The position numbers and the translations under genes are program-made. Under the pieces are notes generated by a model. It made no database searches and had not been told where the DNA came from. It saw only the letters and a program-made list of their open reading frames with translations. This document shows, piece by piece, positions 8,721 through 18,734 of a stretch of 64,000 nt of DNA. The stretch is from Affinundibacterium flavidum (GTDB lineage Bacteria; Pseudomonadota; Gammaproteobacteria; Burkholderiales; Burkholderiaceae_D), in the NCBI RefSeq assembly GCF_014284175.1, contig NZ_JACOGA010000005.1:207452-271451 (forward strand). Direction: 5' to 3'. Position 1 is the stretch's first letter, and each line of letters starts with the position of its first letter.

Positions 8721-11135
8721 TTAGAAATCACCTGACAAAGTCACAGATGCGAAGCGTGGTGCACCCATATAGTAGAACACATTCTTCGCTGTCGCAGTAC
8801 CATACACTTTTGCATTCGTGATGTTAAAGCTCGATGGATTGCGATACTGTTTGTTCGTCAAGTTACTGATATTCAAACGCAAAGTTGGCTTGCTGATCCA
8901 GCTCAGGTTAGGGAACTGGTAACCAACGTCCAAACCAACCAAGGTGTACGCAGGAACCAATTCATCATTGGTCATGGTCGCCCATTGCTCGCCTGTGTAT
9001 TTCACTTTGACACGTGTGTAAAACGCACCAGTTTCATACATTGCGCTCAAGCCAGCTTTCCATTCTGGTGTCAAAGTCATTTGCTTGCCAGAAGTTGGCA
9101 AAGTCGCTGTTTTGCTGACGATCAGATCGTTTTTGATTTCGCTGTTGGCGTAACCGATAGAACCATAGAATGAGAATCCATTCACTGGTGTATTACCCAA
9201 TTCTAATTCCCAACCATAAGTCTTCACTTTACCGACGCTGGTCAAGCTGCTCAGATTCAGAACTGGGTCATATGCTGTGGCTTGACGATCACGGAAATCA
9301 ACTGAATACACAGTCGCTTGCGCAGTCAATTGATCGCTTTGCAAACGGTAACCCAAATCGATATTGGTAGAAGTTTCTGCTTTCACGTCAACTGGCAATG
9401 TAGGTCCGCCATTCACAATCACTACGTTATTCGTTGTGGAATACACGAAGTTTGGTGGTGCTTTCATGTTCTTCGCTAAACTGAAGAAGACTTGGTTGTT
9501 ATTATCGATCTGATAGCGTGCGCCCAATTGCGGCAAGATTTCAGAGTAAGATTTTTCAATACGATAATCGACGCCAGAGTTAGTACCTTCGTTCGCACGA
9601 TTCGTGAAGTCACGTTTCATGTTTGGTGCGCGTACACCGACATTGATCGACAACTTATCGTCCATCATACTGATAGTGTCTTGCAAGAATACTTGACTAG
9701 AAGCACTGATCGTTTTCCAGTCACGAGATTGGAATGGTGTGCCATCTGGACGCATAATACGGCCTTCTTTCAACCAACTATCCGCAGGATTACCAGCTGC
9801 ATCGACAGCAACCATAGGGCCAAATTGTTCATGCGTAGCGCGCTCATACCAGAAGCCACCCAAGATTTGGTGATCGCCGATTGTATGGGTGATTGACGCT
9901 GTCACACCAGGACGATGTGTGCGTGTCACGCTACTGTTAGCCACGATAACTTTATCCAAAGTATCGCCGTCGCCATTCAGATCAACACCAGCAGTCAGTT
10001 TGCCCGTTGCTTTGTTTAAGAATGCGCTTTCTGTTTGCAAACGTTGTTGATTACCACCTGTACCATAGCCATACCAGAAATAAGGAATGACTTTGATGTC
10101 GGTATTTTCACCGATGCGCATTTTGCCAGTGACAGAAGCGATCACGTTTTCAAATGGATTCTTAGTCAATTGGTAGTAAGCATCTGCAACTGTCGAGTTG
10201 GTGTCGCTACCGGCTTTACCTGGTGTTGCAGCCGCATGACCAACGAAAGTTGTGGCGTAATCGTAGTAGTAACCATTTTTAGCCAAATCAGCTAAGCTGT
10301 AAGAACTGATATTTTGATTAATCGCGCGGTTGTACAAAATCGTACCGCTGATGGAATTGAATTTATCAAAGTCGGTACGGAAGCCAGTATCGATATGATC
10401 GCGATTCGCACCGCCTTGACCTTTCCATTTATCTGCTTGTGCATGAGAAGCGGAAATAAAGAAACGCGTATTTGTACCTTCTAGCAAACCTGTGTCGTAA
10501 CGCACATAAGTTTTGGACAAATTCAATTGACCCAAAGTTTGTGCAATACGAATACGTTTTGTTTTGGATGGATCGCAAGTCGTGATACCGAAGTTACCAC
10601 CCGTCGCACCGATTTGTGGAGAGTCAACGTCAGTCGAGCCTTGGGTCACAAATTGTGTGCAAGTATTTTCTTGATCCACATATTCTTGTGGGTACACAGC
10701 GAAGCTACCAGAGTCATTGACTGGTACGCCATTGATCGTCGCGCCGATCTGATCGCTATTAAAACCACGTAAAGTCAAACCACCGCCAAACAAACCTGTT
10801 GCATCGTAGTTATAGCTGTTCACTGCTGGCATCAACTCCAAAGCTTCATACGCATTACCAGTTGGACGTTGTTTCGCCAACTCTTCTGCTGTAATCGTGC
10901 TGCGTGCTTTTGGTGTGTTTTCTTGCACCATCAAACCCATGCCGACTTTTTTACCAGTGATGGTAATTTGTGAAGAACTAATAGGTTCGTTTGATTCAGT
11001 TTTTTCCTTGCTTTGAGTCTGTGCATAAGCACTCGACATACCAAGGCATGTCAATTGACACGCAATGACAAGTACCTTTACTCGTGACGGGATTTTATTT
11101 GCGGATTGACCAACTTGTTTCATTGATTGCTTCAT
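8721..11135 (-). CDS. TonB-dependent outer-membrane receptor
   Basis: An 804-residue receptor with a signal peptide ending near AYAQ (about residue 39), a plug domain (roughly 60-190, including TLRGFNSDQIG) and a large beta-barrel ending in the C-terminal aromatic signature ASVTLSGDF. AGGAG lies seven bases before the ATG at 11135. TonB receptors actively import large or scarce ligands. The neighbours (nucleases, nucleotidase, nucleoside transporter) suggest a nucleoside, nucleotide or oligonucleotide ligand; this is inference, since the family also takes up siderophores, cobalamin and sugars. Confidence 0.92.
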   Translation of the reverse strand: MKQSMKQVGQSANKIPSRVKVLVIACQLTCLGMSSAYAQTQSKEKTESNEPISSSQITITGKKVGMGLMVQENTPKARSTITAEELAKQRPTGNAYEALELMPAVNSYNYDATGLFGGGLTLRGFNSDQIGATINGVPVNDSGSFAVYPQEYVDQENTCTQFVTQGSTDVDSPQIGATGGNFGITTCDPSKTKRIRIAQTLGQLNLSKTYVRYDTGLLEGTNTRFFISASHAQADKWKGQGGANRDHIDTGFRTDFDKFNSISGTILYNRAINQNISSYSLADLAKNGYYYDYATTFVGHAAATPGKAGSDTNSTVADAYYQLTKNPFENVIASVTGKMRIGENTDIKVIPYFWYGYGTGGNQQRLQTESAFLNKATGKLTAGVDLNGDGDTLDKVIVANSSVTRTHRPGVTASITHTIGDHQILGGFWYERATHEQFGPMVAVDAAGNPADSWLKEGRIMRPDGTPFQSRDWKTISASSQVFLQDTISMMDDKLSINVGVRAPNMKRDFTNRANEGTNSGVDYRIEKSYSEILPQLGARYQIDNNNQVFFSLAKNMKAPPNFVYSTTNNVVIVNGGPTLPVDVKAETSTNIDLGYRLQSDQLTAQATVYSVDFRDRQATAYDPVLNLSSLTSVGKVKTYGWELELGNTPVNGFSFYGSIGYANSEIKNDLIVSKTATLPTSGKQMTLTPEWKAGLSAMYETGAFYTRVKVKYTGEQWATMTNDELVPAYTLVGLDVGYQFPNLSWISKPTLRLNISNLTNKQYRNPSSFNITNAKVYGTATAKNVFYYMGAPRFASVTLSGDF

Positions 11136-11410
11136 TCATAGCTCCTAGCTTCGTTTGTTTAAATCTGTTGTGCCATTTTTTTTTGTCTGAGTGTGACTCT
11201 GACTATGGCGTCATTTCTTAATAATAAAAAATCTACTGCCTCTTCCAATACCTTTATTTACTCGTTGCATAACATCTGCATTTCTTGAGCAAAGCCTTCC
11301 TATTTCACCTTACTTTTGCTGCCACTTGATGACAGTCAGGTTTTTAAATTAGAGTAATTATTCAAATACGGCGCAAAAGGCGCGCGACTGTGGTTTTCCA
11401 CACGAATAAT

Positions 11411-12253
11411 TTAAACTTTAGAATGTAATTCTTGTAAGCGCTCGGTCAAATACGATCCGGCGGTATGGCGTTCTGATAAGACCACATCAGGACGTGGATG
11501 CAAAAATAATGGCAAGGAAACGCGTGATTTTTTTGCCTCTGCACCAGTCGGATTTAGCACGCGATGAATGGTCGATGGATAGTAGCCATCCGAGGCTTCT
11601 TGCAACATATCGCCGATGTTGACAATCAGCATCCCAAAATCACAGGGCACATCATGCCATGCACCGTCTTTGCCTACCACTTGCAAACCCGCAGCAGTCG
11701 CGGCAGGTAAAATCGTCAGTAAATTAATATCGCCATGAGCGGCAGCACGCACTGCCCCCTGCTCTTCATCACCGCTCAAAGGCGGGTAATGTAGTACGCG
11801 CAAAAGCGTCTGTTCGCTACCCGTAATCATCTGAGATAAAGGCATGGAATACTTCGCCTTCACAGCGGCGGGAGTGTACTCTTCCACCCATTGCAAAAGC
11901 GTCGCCGCCAATGCAGCACCGTCTTCGTAATAACGACGTGCGGCATCCGATACTTCTGAGGGATAACGTCCCCACGGATAGATGTGATAAAACTCTTTCA
12001 AATCACGCTTGGTATTACCCTTGGCCGTTTCGGATACTGCGGGTGAAAAATAACCATCGTACTTTTGCGGATCATAAGCATATTGATGCTTGGCTTCATT
12101 TTGAAAAAAGCCATACCACTCTTCGTACACCGCATTTAATAATTGCTGCGACAAAGGATGATTGGTCAGCACACCAAACCCGGTGTTATGCAAGCTTTCA
12201 GCAAAATCTTTGGCCGCTGTTGGGCTAGTAAAATCGACAGGTGTAATCAACAT
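11411..12253 (-). CDS. 2-oxoglutarate/Fe(II)-dependent oxygenase, isopenicillin N synthase family
   Basis: A 280-residue cytoplasmic oxygenase with the full iron triad, His173 and Asp175 in HGD and His230 in STIHRV, plus Arg244 in SRVSL for 2-oxoglutarate. GAGGAG precedes the ATG at a good distance. The IPNS-like superfamily includes nucleobase and nucleoside hydroxylases as well as many enzymes of unknown substrate. It sits on the same strand between a nucleoside hydrolase and the TonB receptor, so oxidation of a base or nucleoside is a reasonable hypothesis, but the substrate cannot be assigned from sequence. Confidence 0.88.
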   Translation of the reverse strand: MLITPVDFTSPTAAKDFAESLHNTGFGVLTNHPLSQQLLNAVYEEWYGFFQNEAKHQYAYDPQKYDGYFSPAVSETAKGNTKRDLKEFYHIYPWGRYPSEVSDAARRYYEDGAALAATLLQWVEEYTPAAVKAKYSMPLSQMITGSEQTLLRVLHYPPLSGDEEQGAVRAAAHGDINLLTILPAATAAGLQVVGKDGAWHDVPCDFGMLIVNIGDMLQEASDGYYPSTIHRVLNPTGAEAKKSRVSLPLFLHPRPDVVLSERHTAGSYLTERLQELHSKV

Positions 12254-12315
12254 CGCTGACTCCTCAATATGTTTAAAACTATTTAATATGATTTAAGTGT
12301 GTCTCTATTAATTCA

Positions 12316-12503
12316 AACCCCTCAACGCTGAGACGCCGAGGTGCAGAGAAAAACCTTAACAACGAGGAAAATCAATACTCTTTGACTCTCATTTCGACTC
12401 TCATTCCGCATCAAACTTAGTATCGAAGAAAAAGCGAACATGTCGTGATTTTCCTCTGCGCATCTCTGCGCCTCCGAGTCTCGGCGTTGAAGGTTTTTTT
12501 GAT
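12316..12503. repeat. REP-like palindromic element, copy 1
   Basis: The left arm at 12316-12348 (CCTCAACGCTGAGACGCCGA) pairs imperfectly with the right arm at 12453-12500 (CTGCGCCTCCGAGTCTCGGC). About 100 bp of non-repeated sequence lies between. A second copy of the same arms is at 13665-13781, so the two flank the nucleoside hydrolase gene. Confidence 0.75.
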
Positions 12504-12538
12504 TTAATCTTAGAGTTTCCAAAAAACTTTTTACTAGA

Positions 12539-13534
12539 TCACGACACCAGCGGCTTGCGTAACCAATCTGCTTCTAAAGTAGATTCAATCAGTGCCAGAC
12601 ACTGCGCCGTGTCAACTTGCAGACAAACCCGCGTTTCCGGTCTATGCGCTTCCCACCCGGATTGTGCGTACGCCAATGCGCCGGCATGCCTGTCCATCAT
12701 GGTCTGACCATTGCCCAAACCATCTAGCTGTACTCGCACACGACCATCCTGAGTTTGAAACAGTTCTGGCGCCACTAAATACACGAAGGCCAGAATATCG
12801 TGACAATAGCAAGCATGTCCCAAATCAGGTCTGGCAGCTTGGTAAAAGTCGCAATAAAAATTCACCGCATGTAAGAGTGTTGTGATCGCCGGATGTTGTT
12901 GATGATGTTGCGCAAGGCCCGCAAAATAAGCGGACTCCAAGATCACCCTATGTGTCACATCGAGTCCCACCATCGCCAGCTTCCAGCCTGCGCTAAATAC
13001 CAAATCTGCTGCATGCGGATCGTTCCATACATTCGCTTCCGCCACCGGCGAAACATTGCCCGGCTCTATCACCGTTCCTGCCATCAATACGACTTGTTTA
13101 ATCAGCTTAGGCAGTTGCGGTTCCATCTTCAATGCAAGACCTAAGTTGATCAAAGGACCAACCGCCACCAGCGTAATTTCACCCGGATACTGGCGCGCCA
13201 TCGTCACAATAAATTCTGCTGCGGAAATCGTTTCTGCTTGCCCTGAGTGGGCTAAACGTGTTGGTAAATTTCCCAAGCCATCATCGCCATGAATAAAGCC
13301 CGGCGGTTTGCCCGCAACCTTCATCAAAGGCATAGCGCCACCTTCAGCAACCGGAATTTTCACCCCAGCCAAACGCGTCAGATACAAGGCGTTCGCGGTG
13401 GCTTGCGGTACCGTCACATTGCCAAAGGTGGTGGTGATACCGACCACCTCAATCGCAGGATGCGCCATCGCGAAGTACAGCGCCATCGCATCATCTACAC
13501 CCGGATCGGTATCGAAAATAACTTTATGTGACAT
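12539..13534 (-). CDS. Ribonucleoside hydrolase, inosine/uridine-preferring type
   Basis: A 331-residue nucleoside hydrolase. The calcium-binding N-terminus DTDPGVDDA (residues 8-16) is canonical, GLDVTH supplies another loop residue, and NDPHAAD is the conserved Asp-containing motif. It splits the N-glycosidic bond of nucleosides to a base and ribose, feeding the ribokinase upstream. Substrate preference (purine or pyrimidine) cannot be decided here. No signal peptide, so it acts on imported nucleosides. It follows the ABC transporter genes on the same strand, separated by a repeat element. Confidence 0.92.
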   Translation of the reverse strand: MSHKVIFDTDPGVDDAMALYFAMAHPAIEVVGITTTFGNVTVPQATANALYLTRLAGVKIPVAEGGAMPLMKVAGKPPGFIHGDDGLGNLPTRLAHSGQAETISAAEFIVTMARQYPGEITLVAVGPLINLGLALKMEPQLPKLIKQVVLMAGTVIEPGNVSPVAEANVWNDPHAADLVFSAGWKLAMVGLDVTHRVILESAYFAGLAQHHQQHPAITTLLHAVNFYCDFYQAARPDLGHACYCHDILAFVYLVAPELFQTQDGRVRVQLDGLGNGQTMMDRHAGALAYAQSGWEAHRPETRVCLQVDTAQCLALIESTLEADWLRKPLVS

Positions 13535-13664
13535 AGTCGTCTCGCAATATAAAACTCAAAATTTTGCTAACCTAGACTGAGAACTAAACTTATGCACTCA
13601 CCCTATCGCATTGCTCATTAAACTCAAGCCAAGCCTGTATTTGCGGCTCGGTTGACAATATCAA

Positions 13665-13781
13665 AACACCTCAACGCCGAGGCGCCGAGACTCAGAGGAG
13701 TGCCGAGGAAATCTTTGATCCACTTGCCTCCTCTTCGTTTGATTTTCTCCGCGCCTCTGCGTCTCGGCGTTGAGGGGTTTT
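13665..13781. repeat. REP-like palindromic element, copy 2
   Basis: The left arm 13668-13698 (begins ACCTCAACGCCGAGGCGCC) and right arm 13754-13781 (CTGCGTCTCGGCGTTGAGGG) are imperfect inverse copies of each other and match the arms at 12316-12503. It lies between the permease and nucleoside hydrolase genes, so it would form a hairpin inside the operon transcript. Confidence 0.75.
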
Positions 13782-13826
13782 CTATGAAAGTGCCAGGCAT
13801 AACATCAATTTATAATGTAGGTCGCC

Positions 13827-14807
13827 CTAACGCGATTTCACAAACGGTACACCCAGTGCTTTCGGCCCCACGGATTTCGCCATCACACCCGCTAACACCA
13901 CCACCGTCACCACAAATGGCAACATCTGTATCAATGAACCCGGGATCTGTCCAATCACAGGGAAAGCCACGCCTTCCATCTGAATTTGCAAAGCAGCGAA
14001 GAAGCCAAACATCAGGCAACCGAGTGCGGTTTGCAATGGTCGCCAATTACCAAACACCATGGCCGTCAAAGCGAGGAATCCATTGCCAGCCGACATATCG
14101 CGCAAGAAAAATCCACTCTGCACAATCGCCAAATACGCGCCCGACAATGAACACAAAACACCACCGCACAGCAAAGCCAAATAGCGAGTTTGGGCGACAT
14201 TGATACCCGCCGCGTCTGCCGCATGTGGATTCTCGCCAACCGCACGTAAACGCAAACCAAAACGACTGTGATTAATTAGCCAGTGCAAACAAGGGATGAG
14301 CGCGAAAGCCAGATACACGAGGATAGTATGTCCACCCAAGAATTTGCCGAGCAACCAATTCAAAGCAGGTATCGTCGACCACCAATCGGCAAAGGGGAAA
14401 TTCCATACCGCGAAGCGTGCCGCACCCAAATCAGGACTGCGTCCACCCAATTGAAAGAAGTATTGCGCCAATACGAAAGTCAGCCCTGACATCGCAATAT
14501 TGATCGCAATCCCGAACACCAATTGATTGCCTTTTTGATTAATCGCGACGTAACCCTGCAAGAGGACGATGCAGCACGACACCAGCATCCCGGCTGCCAC
14601 ACCGATATAAGGATTTTGCGTAGCGTAAGTACAAGCCGCTGCGACAAAAGCCGATGCCAGCATTTTGCCTTCTAAAGCCAAATCAATGATGCCGCTACGC
14701 TCGGCAAACACACCTGCAAAGGCCGCAAACAACAGCACTGGAGCACTGCGTAGGGTCGCAACTAAGGTCGCCACTAAGATCGTGGAAAATTGAAAATCAT
14801 CAAACAT
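13827..14807 (-). CDS. Nucleoside ABC transporter permease (second)
   Basis: A 326-residue inner-membrane permease of the branched-chain/ribose type (BPD_transp_2), with about eight to ten hydrophobic segments and GENPHAADAAGIN in the conserved cytoplasmic loop. Together with the adjacent permease, double ATPase and BMP-type binding protein it matches bacterial nucleoside importers of the BmpA/NupABC type. Its start overlaps the end of the upstream permease gene by 8 bp, indicating translational coupling. Confidence 0.92.
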   Translation of the reverse strand: MFDDFQFSTILVATLVATLRSAPVLLFAAFAGVFAERSGIIDLALEGKMLASAFVAAACTYATQNPYIGVAAGMLVSCCIVLLQGYVAINQKGNQLVFGIAINIAMSGLTFVLAQYFFQLGGRSPDLGAARFAVWNFPFADWWSTIPALNWLLGKFLGGHTILVYLAFALIPCLHWLINHSRFGLRLRAVGENPHAADAAGINVAQTRYLALLCGGVLCSLSGAYLAIVQSGFFLRDMSAGNGFLALTAMVFGNWRPLQTALGCLMFGFFAALQIQMEGVAFPVIGQIPGSLIQMLPFVVTVVVLAGVMAKSVGPKALGVPFVKSR

Positions 14808-15906
14808 GCTTGCCCCACTTTCTGGTCAGCGGATGCGTTGCATTCAGCAAACGCGATAGTGCTGGCGCATACATATTTTCCATCGCGCCACAGAACAAAA
14901 TAATTAAGCCTTGAATAAAGACGAAGGTTTCGGCTGGGATATTCGACTTTTCTAAAGACAAATCAAAACCGCCCTGAATCAAGATGCCGAACAACAATGC
15001 CGACATAAAAATACCGACCGGATGTTGACGTCCCATCAACGCGACGGCGATCCCGATAAAGCCCGCGCCGCTAGTGAAATTGAGACTCAAGTAATGCATA
15101 GAACCCGCCAGCGTATTCATCGCAGCAACACCAGCGAATGCACCGGACACCAACATCGTTACGATGATGACGGTAGCGATTGAAATCCCCGCATATTGGG
15201 CCGCATGTGCGCTCTTGCCTGCTGCGCGTAAGGCATAGCCCCAACGCGTGCGCCAAACGATCAAGCCATAAGCAAACAGACAAACCACAGCAAAGACAAA
15301 AGTCAAATTCAAAGGCGTGTCGCCTAAAGCCGGAACCAGAGAATTCAAACGCGGCAACCAGCCGTTTTCCGCAAACACACGGCTCGCCGGATTTTGCTCA
15401 CCAGTCGGGATCATGTAAGTGATGATGATAAAGTTCATCAGAGAAGCGGCGATGAAGTTAAACATAATGGTAGTCACCACCACATGGCTGCCGCGCTTGG
15501 CTTGCAAATAACCGGGGATAAATGCCCAGGCTGCACCGAATACTGCGGCACCCGTCAATGCCAATGGGATCAAGATCCATGTCGGCAAACTGGCATCGAA
15601 TTGCAGCATGACTAAAGTTAAACCCAGGCCACCTAAATACATCTGACCATCACTACCGATATTAAATAAACCTGCTTGCATTGCTATCGATACCGACAAG
15701 CCCGTGAAGATAAAGGTGGTGGCATAAAACAAGGTGTAGCCGAATCCTTCAACATTTCCTAAAGCGCTGCGTAGCATGATGCCTAGCGCTTCAGTCGGGC
15801 TTTCTCCAAGCAGATATATCACACCAGCGGCAACCAACATCGCCGACAGCAAATTCAACATGGGGAGAGCGACATTGGTCGCCCAGCGAGGCAAATCTGA
15901 ATTCAT
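14800..15906 (-). CDS. Nucleoside ABC transporter permease (first)
   Basis: A 368-residue multi-pass inner-membrane permease (BPD_transp_2 family) with AAGKSAHAAQYAGIS in the loop that contacts the ATPase. It overlaps the ATPase gene by 4 bp and the next permease by 8 bp, so the three are translated as a coupled unit. Its partner permease is shorter, as usual for the heterodimeric membrane domain of this importer class. Confidence 0.92.
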   Translation of the reverse strand: MNSDLPRWATNVALPMLNLLSAMLVAAGVIYLLGESPTEALGIMLRSALGNVEGFGYTLFYATTFIFTGLSVSIAMQAGLFNIGSDGQMYLGGLGLTLVMLQFDASLPTWILIPLALTGAAVFGAAWAFIPGYLQAKRGSHVVVTTIMFNFIAASLMNFIIITYMIPTGEQNPASRVFAENGWLPRLNSLVPALGDTPLNLTFVFAVVCLFAYGLIVWRTRWGYALRAAGKSAHAAQYAGISIATVIIVTMLVSGAFAGVAAMNTLAGSMHYLSLNFTSGAGFIGIAVALMGRQHPVGIFMSALLFGILIQGGFDLSLEKSNIPAETFVFIQGLIILFCGAMENMYAPALSRLLNATHPLTRKWGKHV

Positions 15907-17423
15907 TTGTGCAAACCACCCATTAACAAACCTATGCGCGTGGTGTCGTAATCAGCGATATTCAATTCGCCCGTCATACGTCCGCCCGACATCACTAAAA
16001 TACGATCAGCCAGAGCCCGGATTTCTTCCAGCTCGGCTGAGACTAAGAGTATCGCCACACCAGCATCGCGTAATGCCAGCAATTCTGTATGTATGCGTTG
16101 TATGGTGCCGATATCCACACCGCGAGTCGGCTGACCGACCAGCATCAGGGTAGGACGTGCGGCAATTTCACGCGCCAAGACGATTTTTTGCTGATTGCCG
16201 CCAGAGAGTTGGGACAGACGCAAATGCGAATCTAATGGTCGGACTTCAAATTGCTGTAGCAAGGCATCGCTGAGCGCGACACATTTTTTCTTGTCTAAAT
16301 AAATTTGCTCGCTTTGTTGACCTAGTAAGATGTTTTCCCACACTGGAAAATCTTTGATCACGCCATCGCGCAAGCGGTCTTCTGGCACATGCGCCACACC
16401 CAATTTACGCAGCTTGGCAGCGAGTCTGGGATCTTTTTTGGCAAAGCTTAATGAGGTTTCGTGGATCTGCACTTTGCCACTGATCTTGTCGCCAGGCTGA
16501 TTGCGCATACCGGCCAAAATCTCCAAGAGTTCAGATTGACCATTTCCAGAAACACCCGCAATGGCAAGAATTTCACCAGCTTGCACGGTGAAATTCAAAT
16601 CGCTCAATAAATGCACGCCCTGCGCATTTTGCAAACTCAGGCCTTGTACCTGCAATACATTTGCACCCGCACTCAAAGCTTGACGTGGTAGTTCTGTGGC
16701 GACACTGCGCCCTACCATTTTGAACGCGAGATCTTCTTGATTGGTCTGCGCGGTTTGTAACGCAGCGACCACGCCGCCAGCACGCATCACCGTAACTTCG
16801 TCCGTAATTGCCAAAATTTCCGGCAATTTGTGGGTGATCAAAATCACCGTTTTGCCCTGCTGTTTAAACAGGCGCAAGATGCCGAATAAAGCTTCTGCTT
16901 CTTGCGGCGTCAAAACGGCAGTCGGCTCATCCAAAATCAAAATATTCGCATTGCGATACAGTTGTTTGAGGATTTCTACACGCTGTTGTTCGCCAACCGA
17001 CAGAGTGTTAATGCGCGCATCGAGTTTGATGGCCAAGCCGTAATCCGCACATAACTGGGCAAGCTCGGCAGCGATGTGCACACGCTGTGAACGCAGGCGG
17101 AAACCACCCTCCATACCCAGCATAATATTGTCCAACACGGTCATATCTTCAACCAGCATAAAATGCTGATGCACCATGCCTATACCAAGTCCAATTGCAG
17201 CATGACTATTGCGTATGGTTTGCACTTCATCATTGATCAGGATCTCACCGGTATCGGCCTGATAGTAGCCATACAAAATACTCATCAGGGTCGATTTACC
17301 AGCACCGTTTTCTCCGATAATGCCGTGTATCGAGCCGCGCGCAATCGCGAAGCTGACGGCATCATTAGCCAACACCTTACCGAAGCGCTTTGAAATTTGG
17401 CGAAATTCTACTGCGTTGGGCAT
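15903..17423 (-). CDS. Nucleoside ABC transporter ATP-binding protein (two ABC domains)
   Basis: A 506-residue tandem ABC ATPase. The N-terminal domain has GENGAGKST near residue 37, LSVGEQQR and LILDEPTA. The C-terminal domain has the degenerate P-loop GVSGNGQSE and LSGGNQQK, the usual asymmetry for sugar/nucleoside ATPases of the RbsA/MglA type. It energises import by the two adjacent permeases. It lies 143 bp after the substrate-binding protein gene. Confidence 0.93.
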   Translation of the reverse strand: MPNAVEFRQISKRFGKVLANDAVSFAIARGSIHGIIGENGAGKSTLMSILYGYYQADTGEILINDEVQTIRNSHAAIGLGIGMVHQHFMLVEDMTVLDNIMLGMEGGFRLRSQRVHIAAELAQLCADYGLAIKLDARINTLSVGEQQRVEILKQLYRNANILILDEPTAVLTPQEAEALFGILRLFKQQGKTVILITHKLPEILAITDEVTVMRAGGVVAALQTAQTNQEDLAFKMVGRSVATELPRQALSAGANVLQVQGLSLQNAQGVHLLSDLNFTVQAGEILAIAGVSGNGQSELLEILAGMRNQPGDKISGKVQIHETSLSFAKKDPRLAAKLRKLGVAHVPEDRLRDGVIKDFPVWENILLGQQSEQIYLDKKKCVALSDALLQQFEVRPLDSHLRLSQLSGGNQQKIVLAREIAARPTLMLVGQPTRGVDIGTIQRIHTELLALRDAGVAILLVSAELEEIRALADRILVMSGGRMTGELNIADYDTTRIGLLMGGLHK

Positions 17424-17566
17424 ATTCTCATATTTGATAGGAGCTTCCCGCTGACGATGCTGCCTGACCTGAGTTTTACAGAAGCAGCGTCAAAGGAAAT
17501 AGAAGTGGATAAAGCAAAACCGCAGCGTCAAATTAAACTGAGCAATCTGCGGCTTTACATAGTTTT

Positions 17567-18562
17567 TTATAGAGGGCAACGACTCGCTTCGCGGTAGTCG
17601 ATGACTTTGACTTTACCGTTCAGGATATCTTGTTTTGCTGCATTCACACGCTTTTCGATTTCTGGTGTAATCAGGCTGCGATTATCTTTATCAAGTGCCC
17701 AATCCACGCCGCCTTCTTTCAGGCCCAAATTAGACACACCTGCTTTCCAGGTGCCATTTTTCATCTGCATGAAACTATCGTAAATCGCGTTATCCACGCG
17801 CTTTACCATTGAGGTCAGCATCACGCCCGGGAATAAATAATTTTGATTGGAATCGACACCAATCGCCATCTTGCCTTTTTCTTTAACAGCTTGCAGTGCG
17901 CCCATGCCGCTACCACCTGCCGCTGCAAAAATAACGTCTACGCCACGCTCCATCTGAGCGCGCGCCAGCTCACTACCTTTCGCTGGATCATTCCATGCGG
18001 TGGCCGTGGTACCGACCACGTTTTGTGCAACGTCTACTTTGCCATCGACCGATTTCGCACCTTGCGTATAACCACAAACAAAGGCACGAATCAAAGGAAT
18101 ATCAATGCCGCCGATGAAGCCTAATTTTTTTGACTTGGACGCCATCGCTGCCGCCACGCCGACTAGGTAAGAACCCTCTTGCTCTTTAAATAAAATTGAG
18201 CTGACGTTCGCACCATTCGCCACGCCATCGACGACGACAAATTTTGTTTTCGGGAATTCTTTCGCCACGGTCTGCACTTGTTGTGCGTGGGTAAAACCAA
18301 TCGCAGCGATCAGGTCTATGCCCTTACGTGCCAGATTGCGCAACACTTGCTCGCCTTGCGCATTGCTCATTACTTGTACATCGATGTAAGAAATTTTAGT
18401 TTCTTTTTTGAAGCGTTCAGCTCCTTCATAAGCTGACTGATTAAAGGAGCGATCGAATTTGCCACCGGCGTCGTAAATCAGGGCGTACTTAGGCTGATCG
18501 GCGTAAGCGCTTGCGCAAAGTGACAACAATAAACCGACGAGAAGTGATGATCTCAATTTCAT
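17567..18562 (-). CDS. BMP-family nucleoside-binding periplasmic protein
   Basis: A 331-residue BMP/PnrA-like binding protein. Features are IYDAGGKFDRSFNQSA after the signal peptide, the central GFIGGIDIP motif and AAAGGSGMG. I place the start at ATG 18562, with AGGAG ten bases upstream and a signal peptide ending in AYA; the frame extends farther upstream without a signal. The family captures purine nucleosides for ABC import, consistent with the permease and ATPase genes that follow. Confidence 0.92.
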   Translation of the reverse strand: MKLRSSLLVGLLLSLCASAYADQPKYALIYDAGGKFDRSFNQSAYEGAERFKKETKISYIDVQVMSNAQGEQVLRNLARKGIDLIAAIGFTHAQQVQTVAKEFPKTKFVVVDGVANGANVSSILFKEQEGSYLVGVAAAMASKSKKLGFIGGIDIPLIRAFVCGYTQGAKSVDGKVDVAQNVVGTTATAWNDPAKGSELARAQMERGVDVIFAAAGGSGMGALQAVKEKGKMAIGVDSNQNYLFPGVMLTSMVKRVDNAIYDSFMQMKNGTWKAGVSNLGLKEGGVDWALDKDNRSLITPEIEKRVNAAKQDILNGKVKVIDYREASRCPL

Positions 18563-18734
18563 TTTTGAATAGCTCCTGAATCGCTTGATTAGCTTAATTC
18601 GCTGGTTCCGCGTGCTCAACCTTGTGGGTTGATTGTTTATATAATCTACCAAGCACGAATGATGAGTGATTGATAGTGATTACGCACAAACGCGAAATTA
18701 TAAAGGCTTTCACATATTAAGCCTTAGGTATATT

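Noticed and set aside
11346..11356. 11-mer AATTACTCTAA (minus strand) shared with the region near 21122
   Set aside because: Single short match in AT-rich DNA, no symmetry, unrelated genes; chance is likely.
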